A stretch of 64,000 nucleotides of DNA from Leclercia sp. 29361 (GTDB lineage Bacteria > Pseudomonadota > Gammaproteobacteria > Enterobacterales > Enterobacteriaceae), in assembly GCF_011290365.1 (NCBI RefSeq), contig NZ_CP049786.1, positions 3,844,001 to 3,908,000 of the forward strand. The letters run 5' to 3'. A program made the position numbers and the translations under genes. The notes below the pieces were generated by a model. It was not told the DNA's origin. It worked only from the letters and a program-made list of their open reading frames with translations, and made no database searches. Shown one piece after another: positions 10,334-21,490 of the stretch; positions within the stretch are counted from its first letter, which is position 1, and each line of letters opens with the position of its first letter.

Positions 10334-11428
10334 TTAACTGAACGGCGAGGCCACACGTGCCTGCGCAACGGCCAGACCCAGCTGCCAGACCGCCATCGCA
10401 TAGTGGGTGCTGTGGTTGTAGCGGGTAATGGTGTAGAAGTTCGGCAGCCCGTACCAGTACTGATAGCCGGTACCGATATCCAGACGCAGCAGGCTGACCT
10501 GCTGATTACCGCTCATCGGCTGCTGCGGCGTTAACCCTGCAGCGGTGAGCTGTGCCGCGCTGTAGCGGGTTTTAAAGCCGTTCTCCAGACCTGGCGCCTG
10601 GCCGTTAGCCATCACCGCCACCGGCTGACCTGGGGTCCAGCCATGCTCTTTGAAGTAGTTGGCGACGCTGCCAATCGCATCCTCAGGATCCCACAGGTTG
10701 ATGTGCCCGTCCCCGTTGAAGTCGACCGCATACTGTTTATAGGAGGACGGCATAAACTGGCCGTAACCCATCGCCCCGGCAAAGGAGCCCTTCAGATCCA
10801 GCGGGTCGTCCTGCTCGTCGCGGGCCATCAGCAGGAAGGTTTCCAGCTCGGAGGAGAAGTACTCCGCCCGACGCGGGTAGTTAAAGGAGAGGGTCGCCAG
10901 GGCATCCAGAATGCGGGTCTTACCCATCACGCGGCCCCAACGGGTTTCCACCCCGATAATGCCGATGATAATTTCCGGCGGCACGCCGTACACCTGCTGG
11001 GCGCGGGTGAGCGCATCCTCATACTGGTTCCAGAACGCCACGCCGTTTTGCACGTTGTCCGGGGTAATGAACTGCTTGCGATAGCGTAACCATGCCCCGT
11101 TCGGCCCGGCCGGTGACTGGGTGGTCGGCGCCTGGCGATCCATCAGTCGCAGAACATAGTCCAGACGCTTGGCCTGGGAGAGGATCTCCTGCAGCTGGGT
11201 TTTATTAAACCCGTGCTTGCTCACCATTTTGTCGATGAACTGTTCCGCCGCCGGGTTGTTGGCAAAGTCGCCCCCCATCTGCATCACATTATGCTGGGGT
11301 TCCAGCAGGAAGCCACCGGACGGGGCGCCCGCCGTTTGTTGCTGGACCTCTTCGGTCTTCGGTTTGCTGCTGCAGGCAGAGAGCAGAATAAGCGCAGGCA
11401 GTAAGGCTGCGTAACGACGCTTGAGCAT
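10334..11428 (-). CDS. mltB: Membrane-bound lytic murein transglycosylase B
   Basis: MltB cleaves the glycan strands of peptidoglycan with formation of 1,6-anhydro-muropeptides, anchored to the outer membrane as a lipoprotein. The start at MLKRRYAALLPALILLSACSS is chosen because it gives a compact lipoprotein signal with the lipidated Cys at residue 19. The in-frame extension of 19 codons would bury it. The catalytic Glu is in GVETRWGRVMG. The soluble part is close to E. coli MltB (361 residues; here 364). Confidence 0.95.
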   Translation of the reverse strand: MLKRRYAALLPALILLSACSSKPKTEEVQQQTAGAPSGGFLLEPQHNVMQMGGDFANNPAAEQFIDKMVSKHGFNKTQLQEILSQAKRLDYVLRLMDRQAPTTQSPAGPNGAWLRYRKQFITPDNVQNGVAFWNQYEDALTRAQQVYGVPPEIIIGIIGVETRWGRVMGKTRILDALATLSFNYPRRAEYFSSELETFLLMARDEQDDPLDLKGSFAGAMGYGQFMPSSYKQYAVDFNGDGHINLWDPEDAIGSVANYFKEHGWTPGQPVAVMANGQAPGLENGFKTRYSAAQLTAAGLTPQQPMSGNQQVSLLRLDIGTGYQYWYGLPNFYTITRYNHSTHYAMAVWQLGLAVAQARVASPFS

Positions 11429-11610
11429 GAGACATCCATTCAACGAATTCGATAAGTGGCAAGTATGGTAAAGCATCCGGGACACCTCAAGGAAGAGATG
11501 CGAACCCGCACGGCAAAATCTTTACGCGCCTGAAGACAAATTCGTCCTCTTCTCAACCACGTCGCCCCCGCCTCGCCCATTATCTTTCAAAATAATACAT
11601 TTTTCTTTCA

Positions 11611-11630
11611 TTGTGAGATCTGTTTAACAC
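11611..11630 (+). promoter_or_regulatory. Possible CRP site in the srl operon control region
   Basis: A TTGTGA half site followed by a degenerate right half lies about 75 bases before srlA, and TTTCA repeats (for example 11585, 11606, 11640) scatter around it. The E. coli srl operon is activated by CRP and GutM and repressed by SrlR. The match here is weak, so the position is tentative. Confidence 0.35.
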
Positions 11631-11660
11631 TTTAAAACCTTTCAAAGTGATTATTATTAG

Positions 11661-13216
<1,556 letters not shown>

Positions 13217-13228
13217 GAGGAATTCGTC

Positions 13229-13591
13229 ATGACCGTAATTTACCAGACCACCATTACCCGCATCGGCCAGAGCGCCCCGGACGCGCTGAGCGACCAGATG
13301 CTGATCACCTTCCGTGAAGGGGCTCCGGCGGATATCGAGGAGTTCTGTTTTATCCACTGTCACGGCGAACTGAGCGGCGAGCTGCGGCCTGGCAGCCAGC
13401 TCACGCTGGGCGATGCGCGCTATCCGGTAACAGCGGTGGGCGATGTTGCGGAGCAGAACTTGCGCGAGCTGGGGCATATCACCCTGCGTTTTGATGGCCA
13501 GACCGCGGCGGAATACCCGGGCACCGTGCACGTTGCCGGGCCGGTTCCGCAGGCGGTTGCAGCCGGTTGTGTACTGAAATTTGTGGCGTAA
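13229..13591 (+). CDS. srlB: PTS sorbitol transporter subunit IIA
   Basis: This 120-residue cytoplasmic EIIA of the glucitol family accepts phosphate from HPr at His43 (in FIHCHGELSG) and passes it to SrlE. Length is close to the E. coli protein (123). It starts behind an AAGAGGAA ribosome site 12 bases after srlE and is part of the srl operon. Confidence 0.97.
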   Translation: MTVIYQTTITRIGQSAPDALSDQMLITFREGAPADIEEFCFIHCHGELSGELRPGSQLTLGDARYPVTAVGDVAEQNLRELGHITLRFDGQTAAEYPGTVHVAGPVPQAVAAGCVLKFVA

Positions 13592-13606
13592 TTAAAGGAG
13601 AGAAAC

Positions 13607-14386
13607 ATGGAACAGGTTGCAGTTGTCATTGGCGGGGGACAAACCTTAGGGGAATATCTCTGCCGCGGGCTGGCCGCAGAAGGGTATCGCGTGGCGGTGG
13701 TGGACATTCAGAGCGAAAAAGCCGCCCGGGTCGCCAGCGAGATCAATAAGGAGTTTGGTGAAGGCAAGGCGTATGATTTTGGCGCCGACGCCACCAGCGA
13801 GCAGAGCGTGATGGCGCTGTCGCACGGGGTGAATGAGATTTTTGGCCGGGTCGATCTGCTGGTCTACAGCGCCGGGATCGCCAAAGCAGCGTTTATTAGC
13901 GACGTGGAACTGGGGGATTTCGACCGTTCGTTGCAGGTGAACCTGGTGGGCTATTTCCTCTGCGCCAGGGAGTTCTCGCGCCTGATGATCCGCTACGGCA
14001 TTGCCGGGCGCATCATTCAGATCAACTCCAAATCCGGCAAGGTGGGCAGCAAGCATAACTCCGGCTACAGCGCGGCCAAGTTCGGCGGCGTGGGGCTGAC
14101 CCAGTCCCTGGCGCTGGATCTGGCGGAGTACGGTATTACCGTGCATTCGCTGATGCTCGGCAACCTGCTGAAATCACCGATGTTCCAGTCCCTGCTGCCG
14201 CAGTATGCCACTAAGCTTGGCATCGAAGCGGATCAAGTGGAGCAGTATTACATCGATAAAGTGCCGCTCAAGCGCGGGTGCGACTATCAGGACGTGCTGA
14301 ACATGCTGCTGTTTTATGCCAGCCCGAAAGCCTCCTACTGCACCGGGCAGTCGATCAATATCACCGGCGGGCAGGTGATGTTCTGA
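13607..14386 (+). CDS. srlD: Sorbitol-6-phosphate 2-dehydrogenase SrlD
   Basis: SrlD oxidises sorbitol-6-phosphate to fructose-6-phosphate with NAD. It is a 259-residue short-chain dehydrogenase. The nucleotide-binding glycines are at residues 9-15 (GGGQTLG), NAG-type YSAG is near 87-90, and the catalytic triad is Ser141, Tyr154 and Lys158 (YSAAK). The ribosome site AAAGGAGAG precedes the ATG. A BIME-type repeat separates it from gutM. Confidence 0.97.
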   Translation: MEQVAVVIGGGQTLGEYLCRGLAAEGYRVAVVDIQSEKAARVASEINKEFGEGKAYDFGADATSEQSVMALSHGVNEIFGRVDLLVYSAGIAKAAFISDVELGDFDRSLQVNLVGYFLCAREFSRLMIRYGIAGRIIQINSKSGKVGSKHNSGYSAAKFGGVGLTQSLALDLAEYGITVHSLMLGNLLKSPMFQSLLPQYATKLGIEADQVEQYYIDKVPLKRGCDYQDVLNMLLFYASPKASYCTGQSINITGGQVMF

Positions 14387-14397
14387 TTGTGCGTTAA

Positions 14398-14475
14398 TGC
14401 CCGGTGGCGCTGCGCTTACCGGGCCTACAACCCCCTCGAATCGTAGGCCGGGTAAGGCGCAGCCGCCACCCGGCA
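14398..14475. repeat. BIME: two inverted REP elements within the srl operon
   Basis: Two REP-type palindromes (about 14398-14428 and 14442-14475) in opposite orientation flank a short spacer, with the typical GCCCGG...CCGGGC arms and CTACA/TGTAG tails. It lies between srlD and gutM, where it can stabilise the upstream mRNA or attenuate downstream expression. Confidence 0.85.
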
Positions 14476-14493
14476 ATTCCACAGGAGCTACAC

Positions 14494-14853
14494 ATGGTTA
14501 CCGCATTAATGACCGTCGCCGTTATCGCCTGGCTGTGCCAGCTGGCCCTCGGGGGCTGGCAAATCCACCGCTTTAACCGCGCATTCGACGCTCTCTGCCA
14601 GAAAGGTCGTGTCGGCGTGGGCCGCTCCGGCGGACGTTTCAAACCGCGGGTGATTGTCGCCATCGCGCTGGATGACAATCATCGGGTCTGCGATGCAATG
14701 ATGATGCGCGGACTGACGGTCTTTGCCCGACCGGTGAAAATTGCAGCGATTAACGGTCTCGCATTACAGGAATTAGAGCCTGATGTGATCTTTCCCAATG
14801 ATTCGCTGTGTCAGGATGCACTATCATTAGCGCTTAAATTGAAACATGGATAA
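14494..14853 (+). CDS. srlM: Glucitol operon activator GutM (SrlM)
   Basis: GutM is a small positive regulator of the sorbitol operon. The start is set at MVTALMTVAVIAWLCQLALG because it follows ACAGGAGCT and gives 119 residues, as in E. coli. The longer in-frame start would lie inside the REP repeat. An N-terminal hydrophobic segment (residues 3-20) suggests membrane association. The C-terminal part is soluble. Confidence 0.95.
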   Translation: MVTALMTVAVIAWLCQLALGGWQIHRFNRAFDALCQKGRVGVGRSGGRFKPRVIVAIALDDNHRVCDAMMMRGLTVFARPVKIAAINGLALQELEPDVIFPNDSLCQDALSLALKLKHG

Positions 14854-14875
14854 TTTCGTTGTGAACGTTATAAGC

Positions 14876-14897
14876 TTGCGAAATTATCATTTCGCAA
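14876..14897 (+). promoter_or_regulatory. Perfect inverted repeat before srlR (operator or stem-loop)
   Basis: TTGCGAAAT (14876-14884) and ATTTCGCAA (14889-14897) form a perfect 9-bp inverted repeat with a 4-base centre, ending just before the srlR ribosome site (GAGGAA). No T run follows. DeoR-family regulators often bind such TTCG/CGAA repeats, so an SrlR operator is possible; an RNA hairpin is the alternative. Confidence 0.5.
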
Positions 14898-14916
14898 CCT
14901 GAGGAACTCAACGCCT

Positions 14917-15690
14917 ATGAAACCCCGTCAGCGGCAGGCGGCCATTCTCGACCATCTGCAAAAGCAGGGAAAATGTTCGGTTGAGGATCTGGCCCACTAC
15001 TTTGACACCACCGGCACCACCATCCGCAAGGATCTGGTGATCCTGGAGAATTCCGGGGCGGTGATCCGCACCTATGGCGGCGTGGTGCTGAATAAGGACG
15101 AGGCCGATCCGCCCATCGATCACAAGACGCTGATCAACACCCACCAGAAGGCGTTAATTGCTGAGGCGGCGGTCAAGTATATCCATGACGGTGACTCCAT
15201 CATCCTCGACGCGGGCAGTACGGTGCTGCAGATGGTGCCGATGCTGAGCCGCTTCAATAACATCACCGTAATGACCAACAGCCTGCATATCGTCAACGCC
15301 CTGTCCGAATTCGACAACGAACAAACCATCCTGATGCCCGGCGGTACCTTCCGTAAAAAATCAGCCTCGTTTCACGGCCAGCTGGCGGAGAACGCTTTCG
15401 ACCATTTCAGCTTTGACCGGCTGTTTATGGGCACCGACGGCATCGACCTTAATGCGGGCGTCACCACCTTCAACGAGGTGTTCAGCGTCAGTAAAGCGAT
15501 GTGCAATGCCGCCCGGGAAGTGATTCTGATGGCCGACTCGTCGAAGTTTGGCCGTAAAAGCCCGAATATTGTCTCTAGCCTGGAGAGCGTTGATAAGCTG
15601 ATTACCGACGCGGGTATCGATCCGGCGTTCAAACAAGCGCTGGAAGAGAAAGGAATCGATGTGATTGTAACCGGAGAGAGAGATGAGTGA
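14917..15690 (+). CDS. srlR: Glucitol operon repressor SrlR (DeoR family)
   Basis: This 257-residue DeoR-family repressor has an N-terminal helix-turn-helix (about residues 4-57, ending RTYGGVVL) and a C-terminal sugar-phosphate-sensing domain with the DeoRC motifs [12 protein letters not shown] and FMGTDGIDL. It represses the srl genes when sorbitol is absent. The stop overlaps gutQ by 8 bases. Confidence 0.96.
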   Translation: MKPRQRQAAILDHLQKQGKCSVEDLAHYFDTTGTTIRKDLVILENSGAVIRTYGGVVLNKDEADPPIDHKTLINTHQKALIAEAAVKYIHDGDSIILDAGSTVLQMVPMLSRFNNITVMTNSLHIVNALSEFDNEQTILMPGGTFRKKSASFHGQLAENAFDHFSFDRLFMGTDGIDLNAGVTTFNEVFSVSKAMCNAAREVILMADSSKFGRKSPNIVSSLESVDKLITDAGIDPAFKQALEEKGIDVIVTGERDE

Positions 15691-16648
15691 TTTTCTGTTA
15701 AACGCGGGTCGTCAAACCCTGATGCTGGAACTGCAGGAGGCCAGCCGCCTGCCGGATCGTCTGGGAGAGGATTTTGTTCTGGCCGCCAACACCATTATCC
15801 AGTGTGAAGGCAAAGTGATTGTCGCGGGCATCGGTAAATCCGGGCACATCGGCAAAAAGATTGCCGCCACCCTCGCCAGCACCGGCACCCCGGCCTTTTT
15901 CGTCCATCCGGCTGAAGCCCTGCACGGCGACCTGGGAATGATCGAGAGTCGCGACGTGCTGCTGTTTATCTCCTACTCCGGTTCGGCGAAAGAGCTGGAT
16001 CTGATCCTGCCGCGCCTGCAGGAAAAATCGGTCGCGCTGCTGGCGATGACCGGTAAACCCCGCTCGCCGCTGGCGCTGGCCGCCAAAGCCACGCTGGATA
16101 TTTCGGTGGAACGCGAAGCCTGCCCGATGCACCTGGCCCCGACCTCCAGCACCGTCAACACCCTGATGATGGGCGATGCGCTGGCAATGGCGGTAATGCA
16201 GGCCCGCGGCTTTAACGAAGAAGATTTTGCCCGCTCCCACCCGGCAGGCGCGCTGGGCGCCCGTCTGCTGAACAAAGTACATCACCTGATGCGTACCGAC
16301 GACGCCACCCCACAGGTGAAGCTGAACACCAGCGTGATGGATGCGATGCTTGAGCTGAGCCGCACCGGGCTGGGGCTGGTGGCGGTCTGCGATGACGACA
16401 ACCAGGTGAAAGGCGTCTTTACCGACGGCGACCTGCGTCGCTGGTTGGTGGGCGGCGGCCAACTGGAAGTTAACGTCAGCAGCGCCATGACCACTGGTGG
16501 CCTGACGCTGAAGGCCGAAAGCCGCGCCATTGAAGCCAAAGAGCTGCTGATGAAGCGCAAAATCACCGCCGCCCCGGTGGTGGACAAAAATGGCCGCCTG
16601 TGTGGTGCCATCAACCTGCAGGATTTCTACCAGGCAGGGATCATCTAA
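15683..16648 (+). CDS. gutQ: D-arabinose 5-phosphate isomerase GutQ
   Basis: GutQ interconverts ribulose-5-phosphate and arabinose-5-phosphate, the Kdo precursor. It duplicates KdsD and is tied to sorbitol growth. The 321-residue protein has a SIS domain (about 30-170: [39 protein letters not shown]) followed by two CBS domains (about 200-321). It ends 4 bases inside the convergent norR gene, with no terminator between them. Confidence 0.96.
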   Translation: MSDFLLNAGRQTLMLELQEASRLPDRLGEDFVLAANTIIQCEGKVIVAGIGKSGHIGKKIAATLASTGTPAFFVHPAEALHGDLGMIESRDVLLFISYSGSAKELDLILPRLQEKSVALLAMTGKPRSPLALAAKATLDISVEREACPMHLAPTSSTVNTLMMGDALAMAVMQARGFNEEDFARSHPAGALGARLLNKVHHLMRTDDATPQVKLNTSVMDAMLELSRTGLGLVAVCDDDNQVKGVFTDGDLRRWLVGGGQLEVNVSSAMTTGGLTLKAESRAIEAKELLMKRKITAAPVVDKNGRLCGAINLQDFYQAGII

Positions 16649-18159
16649 CTCTTCAGACCCAGACGTTTCGCCAGCCGGTGCAGGTTGGCGACGTCGGTCT
16701 CCAGCGCCCTTGCGCTTGCCGCCCAGCTGCGGCTGTTCTGCTCCAGCGCGCGGGTAATCATCTGGCGTTGAAACGCTTCCGTTGCCTCGCGCAGGTTCTG
16801 ATTCACCACTAACGGGGTTTCCGGCGTCACCGCAGGGGTGCTCTCATCATGCAGGGCAAAATGCTGCGCGTGGATCACCACGTCATCCCCCAGCCGCGCC
16901 GCCCGGGCCAGCACCACCGCCCGGTGGATGGCATGTTCCAGCTCGCGCACGTTACCCGGCCAGCCGTAGCTCAGCAGATGCGCACGGGCACCGGGGCTGA
17001 GTACCACCCGGGATAACCCCATCCGCAACCGGCACTGCTCGCAGAAATAGCCCGCCAGCAGCACCACGTCCTCGCCCCGCTCGCGCAGCGGCGGCACCGA
17101 AAGCGGGAACACGCTCAGGCGATGGAACAGGTCGGCGCGGAAGTTGCCTGCCAGCACCTCTTCGCGCAGATCGCGGTTGGTGGCTGCCAGCACCCGCACG
17201 TCAACCCGCAGGCTGCGGTCGTCGCCCACCCGCTGGATATCGCCATACTGCAGCACCCGCAGCAGCTTGGCCTGCAGCGCCAGCGACAGCTCGCCAATCT
17301 CATCGAGGAACAGGGTGCCGTTATCCGCCATCTCAAACTTGCCGCTGCGGTTGCTGATGGCCCCGGTAAACGCCCCTTTGACGTGGCCGAACAGCTCGCT
17401 CTCCGCCACGCTCTCCGGCAGTGCGGCGCAGTTGAGATAGACCAGCGGATTGACCGCCCGCGGCGAGGCCTCGTGGATGGCTTTCGCCACCAGTTCTTTG
17501 CCGGTGCCGGTTTCGCCCTCGATCAGCACGTTCAGGTCGGAGGCGGCGACAATCTCAATCTCTTTTTTCAGGCTCATCATGCCCGGCGACAGGCCGATCA
17601 TCTCGGTGTTTTTCACCTGCTCAAACACAGCCGGGCCCCCGGGCAGGCTGTTCTGGCTCTCAAGCTGTTCAATCAGCAGGGCATTATTCAGGGCCCCGGC
17701 GGCGAGGGCAGCAATCAGCCTCAGCTCCTCGTCGCTGAAGGTGTCGAACTGGTCCGGCGACATGCCGTCCAGGGTCAGGGCGCCAATCAGGTTCTGCCCG
17801 GCAAACAGCGGCAGGCCGATACAGGCGTGCACCTTCAGGCTCTCCTGGCCGGGGATTAGCCCGTCATAGGGATCGGGCAGGTCGCTGTCGGCCGGGAAGC
17901 GCACCACATCCCCGGCGCGGGCGATGGTCTCCAGCCGCGGATGGCCTTCCAGAGTAAAGCGCCGCCCCAGCACGTCCTGGGCCAGGCCGTCGATCGCCAG
18001 CGGGATAAACTGCCGCCCTTCATAGCGCAGCAGCGCCGAGGCGTCGCAATCCAGCACGTGACGCAGGGTGGAGATCAGCCGCTGAAAGCGATCCTGATGG
18101 CCGATACCGCTCTGTAACTCAATGGCGATTTTCGCCAGCACCTCTACAGAAAAACTCAT
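16645..18159 (-). CDS. norR: Nitric oxide-responsive sigma-54 activator NorR
   Basis: NorR senses NO through a mononuclear iron in its GAF domain and activates norVW with sigma-54 RNA polymerase. The start [18 protein letters not shown] is chosen to match the family (504 residues) and has GTGAGG upstream; a longer in-frame start adds 10 unsupported codons. The order is GAF (about 1-170), AAA+ domain with Walker A GETGTGKE and the sigma-54 contact loop GAFTGA, then a Fis-type helix-turn-helix at the C-terminus. It is divergent from norVW. Confidence 0.97.
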   Translation of the reverse strand: MSFSVEVLAKIAIELQSGIGHQDRFQRLISTLRHVLDCDASALLRYEGRQFIPLAIDGLAQDVLGRRFTLEGHPRLETIARAGDVVRFPADSDLPDPYDGLIPGQESLKVHACIGLPLFAGQNLIGALTLDGMSPDQFDTFSDEELRLIAALAAGALNNALLIEQLESQNSLPGGPAVFEQVKNTEMIGLSPGMMSLKKEIEIVAASDLNVLIEGETGTGKELVAKAIHEASPRAVNPLVYLNCAALPESVAESELFGHVKGAFTGAISNRSGKFEMADNGTLFLDEIGELSLALQAKLLRVLQYGDIQRVGDDRSLRVDVRVLAATNRDLREEVLAGNFRADLFHRLSVFPLSVPPLRERGEDVVLLAGYFCEQCRLRMGLSRVVLSPGARAHLLSYGWPGNVRELEHAIHRAVVLARAARLGDDVVIHAQHFALHDESTPAVTPETPLVVNQNLREATEAFQRQMITRALEQNSRSWAASARALETDVANLHRLAKRLGLKS

Positions 18160-18171
18160 TTTCGCCTCACT

Positions 18172-18227
18172 GTCATTTTGACAATGCATCTTGTCATATT
18201 GACTATATCAATGACAGTCAAATTGAC
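18172..18227 (+). promoter_or_regulatory. Three NorR enhancer sites
   Basis: Three copies of the GT-N7-AC palindrome lie at 18172-18182 (GTCATTTTGAC), 18193-18203 (GTCATATTGAC) and 18217-18227 (GTCAAATTGAC). They are spaced 21 and 24 bases apart, the three-site enhancer layout known from E. coli norVW. Confidence 0.9.
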
Positions 18228-18282
18228 TACCCATGAGGGGTTATTATTTTTAATTTATTTTAAAATTAATAACTTAAAAAGT

Positions 18283-18298
18283 TGGCACGCAACCTGCA
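18283..18298 (+). promoter_or_regulatory. Sigma-54 promoter of norVW
   Basis: TGGCAC...CTGCA with the invariant GG (18284-18285) and GC (18296-18297) separated by 10 bases matches the -24/-12 consensus. It lies about 55 bases after the last NorR site and 50 before norV. Confidence 0.92.
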
Positions 18299-18348
18299 AT
18301 TACCATTACATCTTTCGTTTAATTTCGCTGTATTAAGTTGAGGTTGCT

Positions 18349-19797
18349 ATGTCTATTCTGGTTAAAAACAATATTCATTGGGTTGGTCAACGTGACTGGG
18401 AAGTACGTGATTTTCACGGGACGGAGTACAAAACGCTGCGCGGCAGCAGCTACAACAGCTATCTCATCCGGGAAGAAAAAAACGTCCTGATCGACACCGT
18501 CGATCATAAATTCAGCCGTGAGTTCGTGCAAAACCTGCGCAGTGAAATTGACCTGGCCGATATCGACTACATCATCATTAACCATGCTGAAGAAGATCAC
18601 GCCGGTGCCCTGACCGAGCTGATGTCCTGCATCCCGGACACCCCGATCTACTGCACCAACAACGCCATCGACTCCATCAATGGTCACCATCACCATCCGG
18701 AGTGGAATTTCAACGTGGTGAAAACCGGTGACGCGCTGGACATCGGTAACGGCAAACAGCTGATCTTCGTTGAAACCCCGATGCTGCACTGGCCGGACAG
18801 CATGATGACCTACATGACCGGCGACGCCGTGCTGTTCAGTAACGACGCCTTCGGCCAGCACTACTGCGACGAACGTCTGTTCAACGACGAAGTGGATCAG
18901 GCCGAGCTTTACGAACAATGCCAGCGCTACTACGCCAACATCCTGACCCCGTTCAGCCGTCTGGTGACGCCAAAAATTACTGAAATCCTCGGCTTCAATC
19001 TGCCGGTGGATATGATTGCCACCTCCCACGGCGTGGTATGGCGTGAGAACCCAACCCAGATCGTCGAGCAGTACCTGAAATGGGCGGCAGACTATCAGGA
19101 AGACCGCATCACCATTTTCTACGACACCATGTCCAACAACACCCGCATGATGGCCGACGCGATTGCCCAGGGCATCAACGAAGTGGATCCGAACGTGGCG
19201 GTGAAAATCTTTAACGTGGCGCGCAGCGACAAGAACGACATTCTGACCAACGTCTTCCGCTCCAAAGGGGTGCTGGTGGGGACCTCCACCATGAACAACG
19301 TGATGATGCCGAAAATTGCCGGCCTGGTGGAAGAGATGACCGGCCTGCGCTTCCGCAACAAACGCGCCAGCGCCTTCGGCTCCCACGGCTGGAGCGGCGG
19401 CGCGGTTGACCGTCTCTCTACCCGACTGCAGGATGCGGGCTTTGAAATGTCGATGAGCCTGAAGGCGAAATGGCGTCCGGATCTGGATGCGCTGGAAATC
19501 TGCCGTCAGCACGGCCGCGACATTGCACGTCAGTGGGCGCTCGCTCCGCTGCCAGAAGCGACCGCTAAAGCCACACCCGAACAGGAAGCCTGCGCCTGTG
19601 CCGCCGCGGCGGCCGCCGACCTCGGCCCTTGCATGCAGTGCAGCGTCTGCCAGTGGATCTACGATCCAGCCCTCGGCGAACCGCTGCAGGATGTCGCCCC
19701 TGGCACACCGTGGAGCGACGTGCCGGATAACTTCCTCTGCCCGGAATGTTCCCTCGGTAAAGACGTCTTTGACGAACTGGCATCGGAGGCAAAATGA
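18349..19797 (+). CDS. norV: Anaerobic nitric oxide reductase flavorubredoxin NorV
   Basis: NorV reduces NO to N2O under anoxic conditions. The 482-residue protein has a beta-lactamase-like di-iron domain (ligands His79, Glu81, Asp83 in HAEEDH), a flavodoxin domain (about 255-395) and a C-terminal rubredoxin with CSVC and CPEC iron ligands. The linker between flavodoxin and rubredoxin is alanine-rich. The gene overlaps norW by 4 bases (ATGA). Confidence 0.98.
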   Translation: MSILVKNNIHWVGQRDWEVRDFHGTEYKTLRGSSYNSYLIREEKNVLIDTVDHKFSREFVQNLRSEIDLADIDYIIINHAEEDHAGALTELMSCIPDTPIYCTNNAIDSINGHHHHPEWNFNVVKTGDALDIGNGKQLIFVETPMLHWPDSMMTYMTGDAVLFSNDAFGQHYCDERLFNDEVDQAELYEQCQRYYANILTPFSRLVTPKITEILGFNLPVDMIATSHGVVWRENPTQIVEQYLKWAADYQEDRITIFYDTMSNNTRMMADAIAQGINEVDPNVAVKIFNVARSDKNDILTNVFRSKGVLVGTSTMNNVMMPKIAGLVEEMTGLRFRNKRASAFGSHGWSGGAVDRLSTRLQDAGFEMSMSLKAKWRPDLDALEICRQHGRDIARQWALAPLPEATAKATPEQEACACAAAAAADLGPCMQCSVCQWIYDPALGEPLQDVAPGTPWSDVPDNFLCPECSLGKDVFDELASEAK

Positions 19798-20927
19798 GCC
19801 ACGGTATTGTGATTATCGGCTCGGGCTTCGCCGCCCGCCAGCTGGTGAAAAATATCCGTAAACAGGATGCGAACGTCCCGCTGACGCTGATCGCCGCGGA
19901 CAGCATGGACGAGTACAACAAGCCTGACTTAAGCCACGTTATCAGCCAGAGTCAGCATGCCGACGACCTCACCCGCCAGACGGCGGGGGAGTTTGCCGAA
20001 CAGTTTAACCTGCGCCTGTTCCCTTACACCTGGGTCGCCGACATTGATGCGGCGGCGCACGTGGTAAAAGGGAAAGAGACCCAGTGGTCATATGACAAAC
20101 TGGTTCTGGCCACCGGAGCCGCGGCTTTTGTGCCGCCGGTTCCGGGCCGCGAACTGATGCTGACCCTCAACAGCCAGACGGAGTACCGGGCCTGTGAATC
20201 CTCGCTGCGTGACGCGCAGCGGGTGATGATTGTCGGCGCGGGGCTTATCGGCAGCGAACTGGCGATGGATTTTTGCCGGGCCGGGAAAGCGGTCACCCTG
20301 GTTGATCATTCCGCCAGCATTCTGTCGGCGCTGATGCCAGCCGAAGTGAGCAGTCGCTTACAGCACCGGCTGACCGATATGGGCGTGCATCTGCAGCTGA
20401 AATCGCAGCTGCAAAGCCTGACTAAAACCGATACCGGGATCTGCGCCCTGCTGGATCGGGACCGCTGCATTGACGTGGATGTAGTCATTGCCGCCACCGG
20501 CCTGCGTCCGGAAATCGCGCTGGCCCAGCGTGCCGGGGCAGAAACCAACCGCGGGGTAAAAGTCGATAGCTATCTGCAAACCACGCAGCCGGATATCTAT
20601 GCCCTCGGCGACTGCGCCGAAATCAACGGTCAGGTACTGCCGTTCTTGCAGCCAATCCAGTTAAGCGCCATGTATCTGGCGAAGAACCTGCTCGGGGCCA
20701 ACACCCCGCTGAAACTGCCTGCAATGCTGGTGAAGGTCAAAACGCCGGAACTGCCGCTGCATCTGGCAGGTGAAACCCAGCGCCAGGATTTGAACTGGCA
20801 GATCGCCATCGAACCTCAGGGGATGGTGGCGAAAGGTGCCGACAGCGAGGGCAATTTACGCGCCTTCGTGGTCAGTGAAGATCGGATGAAGGAGGCCTTT
20901 GCCCTGCTGAAATCACTACCTGTTTAA
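19794..20927 (+). CDS. norW: NADH:flavorubredoxin reductase NorW
   Basis: NorW transfers electrons from NADH to NorV. It is a 377-residue FAD/NAD enzyme of the rubredoxin reductase type. The FAD motif GSGFAARQ is near residue 8, the NAD motif [10 protein letters not shown] near 145, and the [13 protein letters not shown]-contact motif near 270. It is coupled to norV and followed by a strong terminator. Confidence 0.97.
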   Translation: MSHGIVIIGSGFAARQLVKNIRKQDANVPLTLIAADSMDEYNKPDLSHVISQSQHADDLTRQTAGEFAEQFNLRLFPYTWVADIDAAAHVVKGKETQWSYDKLVLATGAAAFVPPVPGRELMLTLNSQTEYRACESSLRDAQRVMIVGAGLIGSELAMDFCRAGKAVTLVDHSASILSALMPAEVSSRLQHRLTDMGVHLQLKSQLQSLTKTDTGICALLDRDRCIDVDVVIAATGLRPEIALAQRAGAETNRGVKVDSYLQTTQPDIYALGDCAEINGQVLPFLQPIQLSAMYLAKNLLGANTPLKLPAMLVKVKTPELPLHLAGETQRQDLNWQIAIEPQGMVAKGADSEGNLRAFVVSEDRMKEAFALLKSLPV

Positions 20928-20979
20928 CCCTCAAACGCTTGCTCTACTCGTTATATGCTTGTCCGATTTTGCCTTTCGC

Positions 20980-21006
20980 AGCCCCGGTGCCCCGGGGCTT
21001 TTTTAA
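20980..21006 (+). terminator. norVW terminator
   Basis: An AGCCCCGG/CCGGGGCT stem with a 4-base loop (20980-20987, 20992-20999) is followed by seven T residues. Confidence 0.93.
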
Positions 21007-21119
21007 TTACGCAACTAAAAAGATAAATAATAAAATGCGGAACAGCCGAAAAACATCACCCTGTTTTATTCCCTGATTTCTTTTTAATCTGAGAGGGTAT
21101 TGATTAGCCGGAGATAAAC

Positions 21120-21278
21120 ATGGCGACCTTCAGGAAAGAAATTAACGACCTTGCTGACTATTTTAAAAAAGTACAGCCTGTCGAACGCATATTATTCCGC
21201 TGGCTTTACCTCAGCCCGGAGGCGCGAACCCAGCGCCTTAAAGATCTGATGCTGCCTGTCAGCGACAAAAAGCATTAA
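21120..21278 (+). CDS. Hypothetical 52-residue basic protein
   Basis: This short ORF starts ATG GCG ACC after a good ribosome site (CCGGAGATAAAC) and encodes 52 residues, beginning MATFRKEINDLADYFKKVQP and ending SDKKH. It is charged and helical in appearance, with no signal peptide or membrane segment. It lies alone between the norW terminator and its own strong terminator (21281-21309), so it looks like a separate transcription unit. I do not recognise a family. It could be a real small protein or the coding part of an sRNA-like transcript. Confidence 0.6.
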   Translation: MATFRKEINDLADYFKKVQPVERILFRWLYLSPEARTQRLKDLMLPVSDKKH

Positions 21279-21280
21279 TA

Positions 21281-21309
21281 AAAAAGACGGCACAATTGCC
21301 GTTTTTTTA
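21281..21309 (+). terminator. Terminator after the 52-codon ORF
   Basis: An ACGGCA/TGCCGT stem with flanking A and T tracts (A5 before, T7 after) sits 2 bases after the stop. It would work in both directions. Confidence 0.88.
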
Positions 21310-21490
21310 TTGCCCAAAAGCGGAAGTATTCATCGAACATATCCTTGTTTATTTAAATATAAATAAACCAAAGGTGTCAGCGATATATTAATTTAAAGCA
21401 CATCACATTTTTACTTCCCGCCATTTTAACCCTAGCGAAAAGCTGTTATTTTTCGCCGTGAATCAAGCCCCTTTTTTGGATGTGGATATT

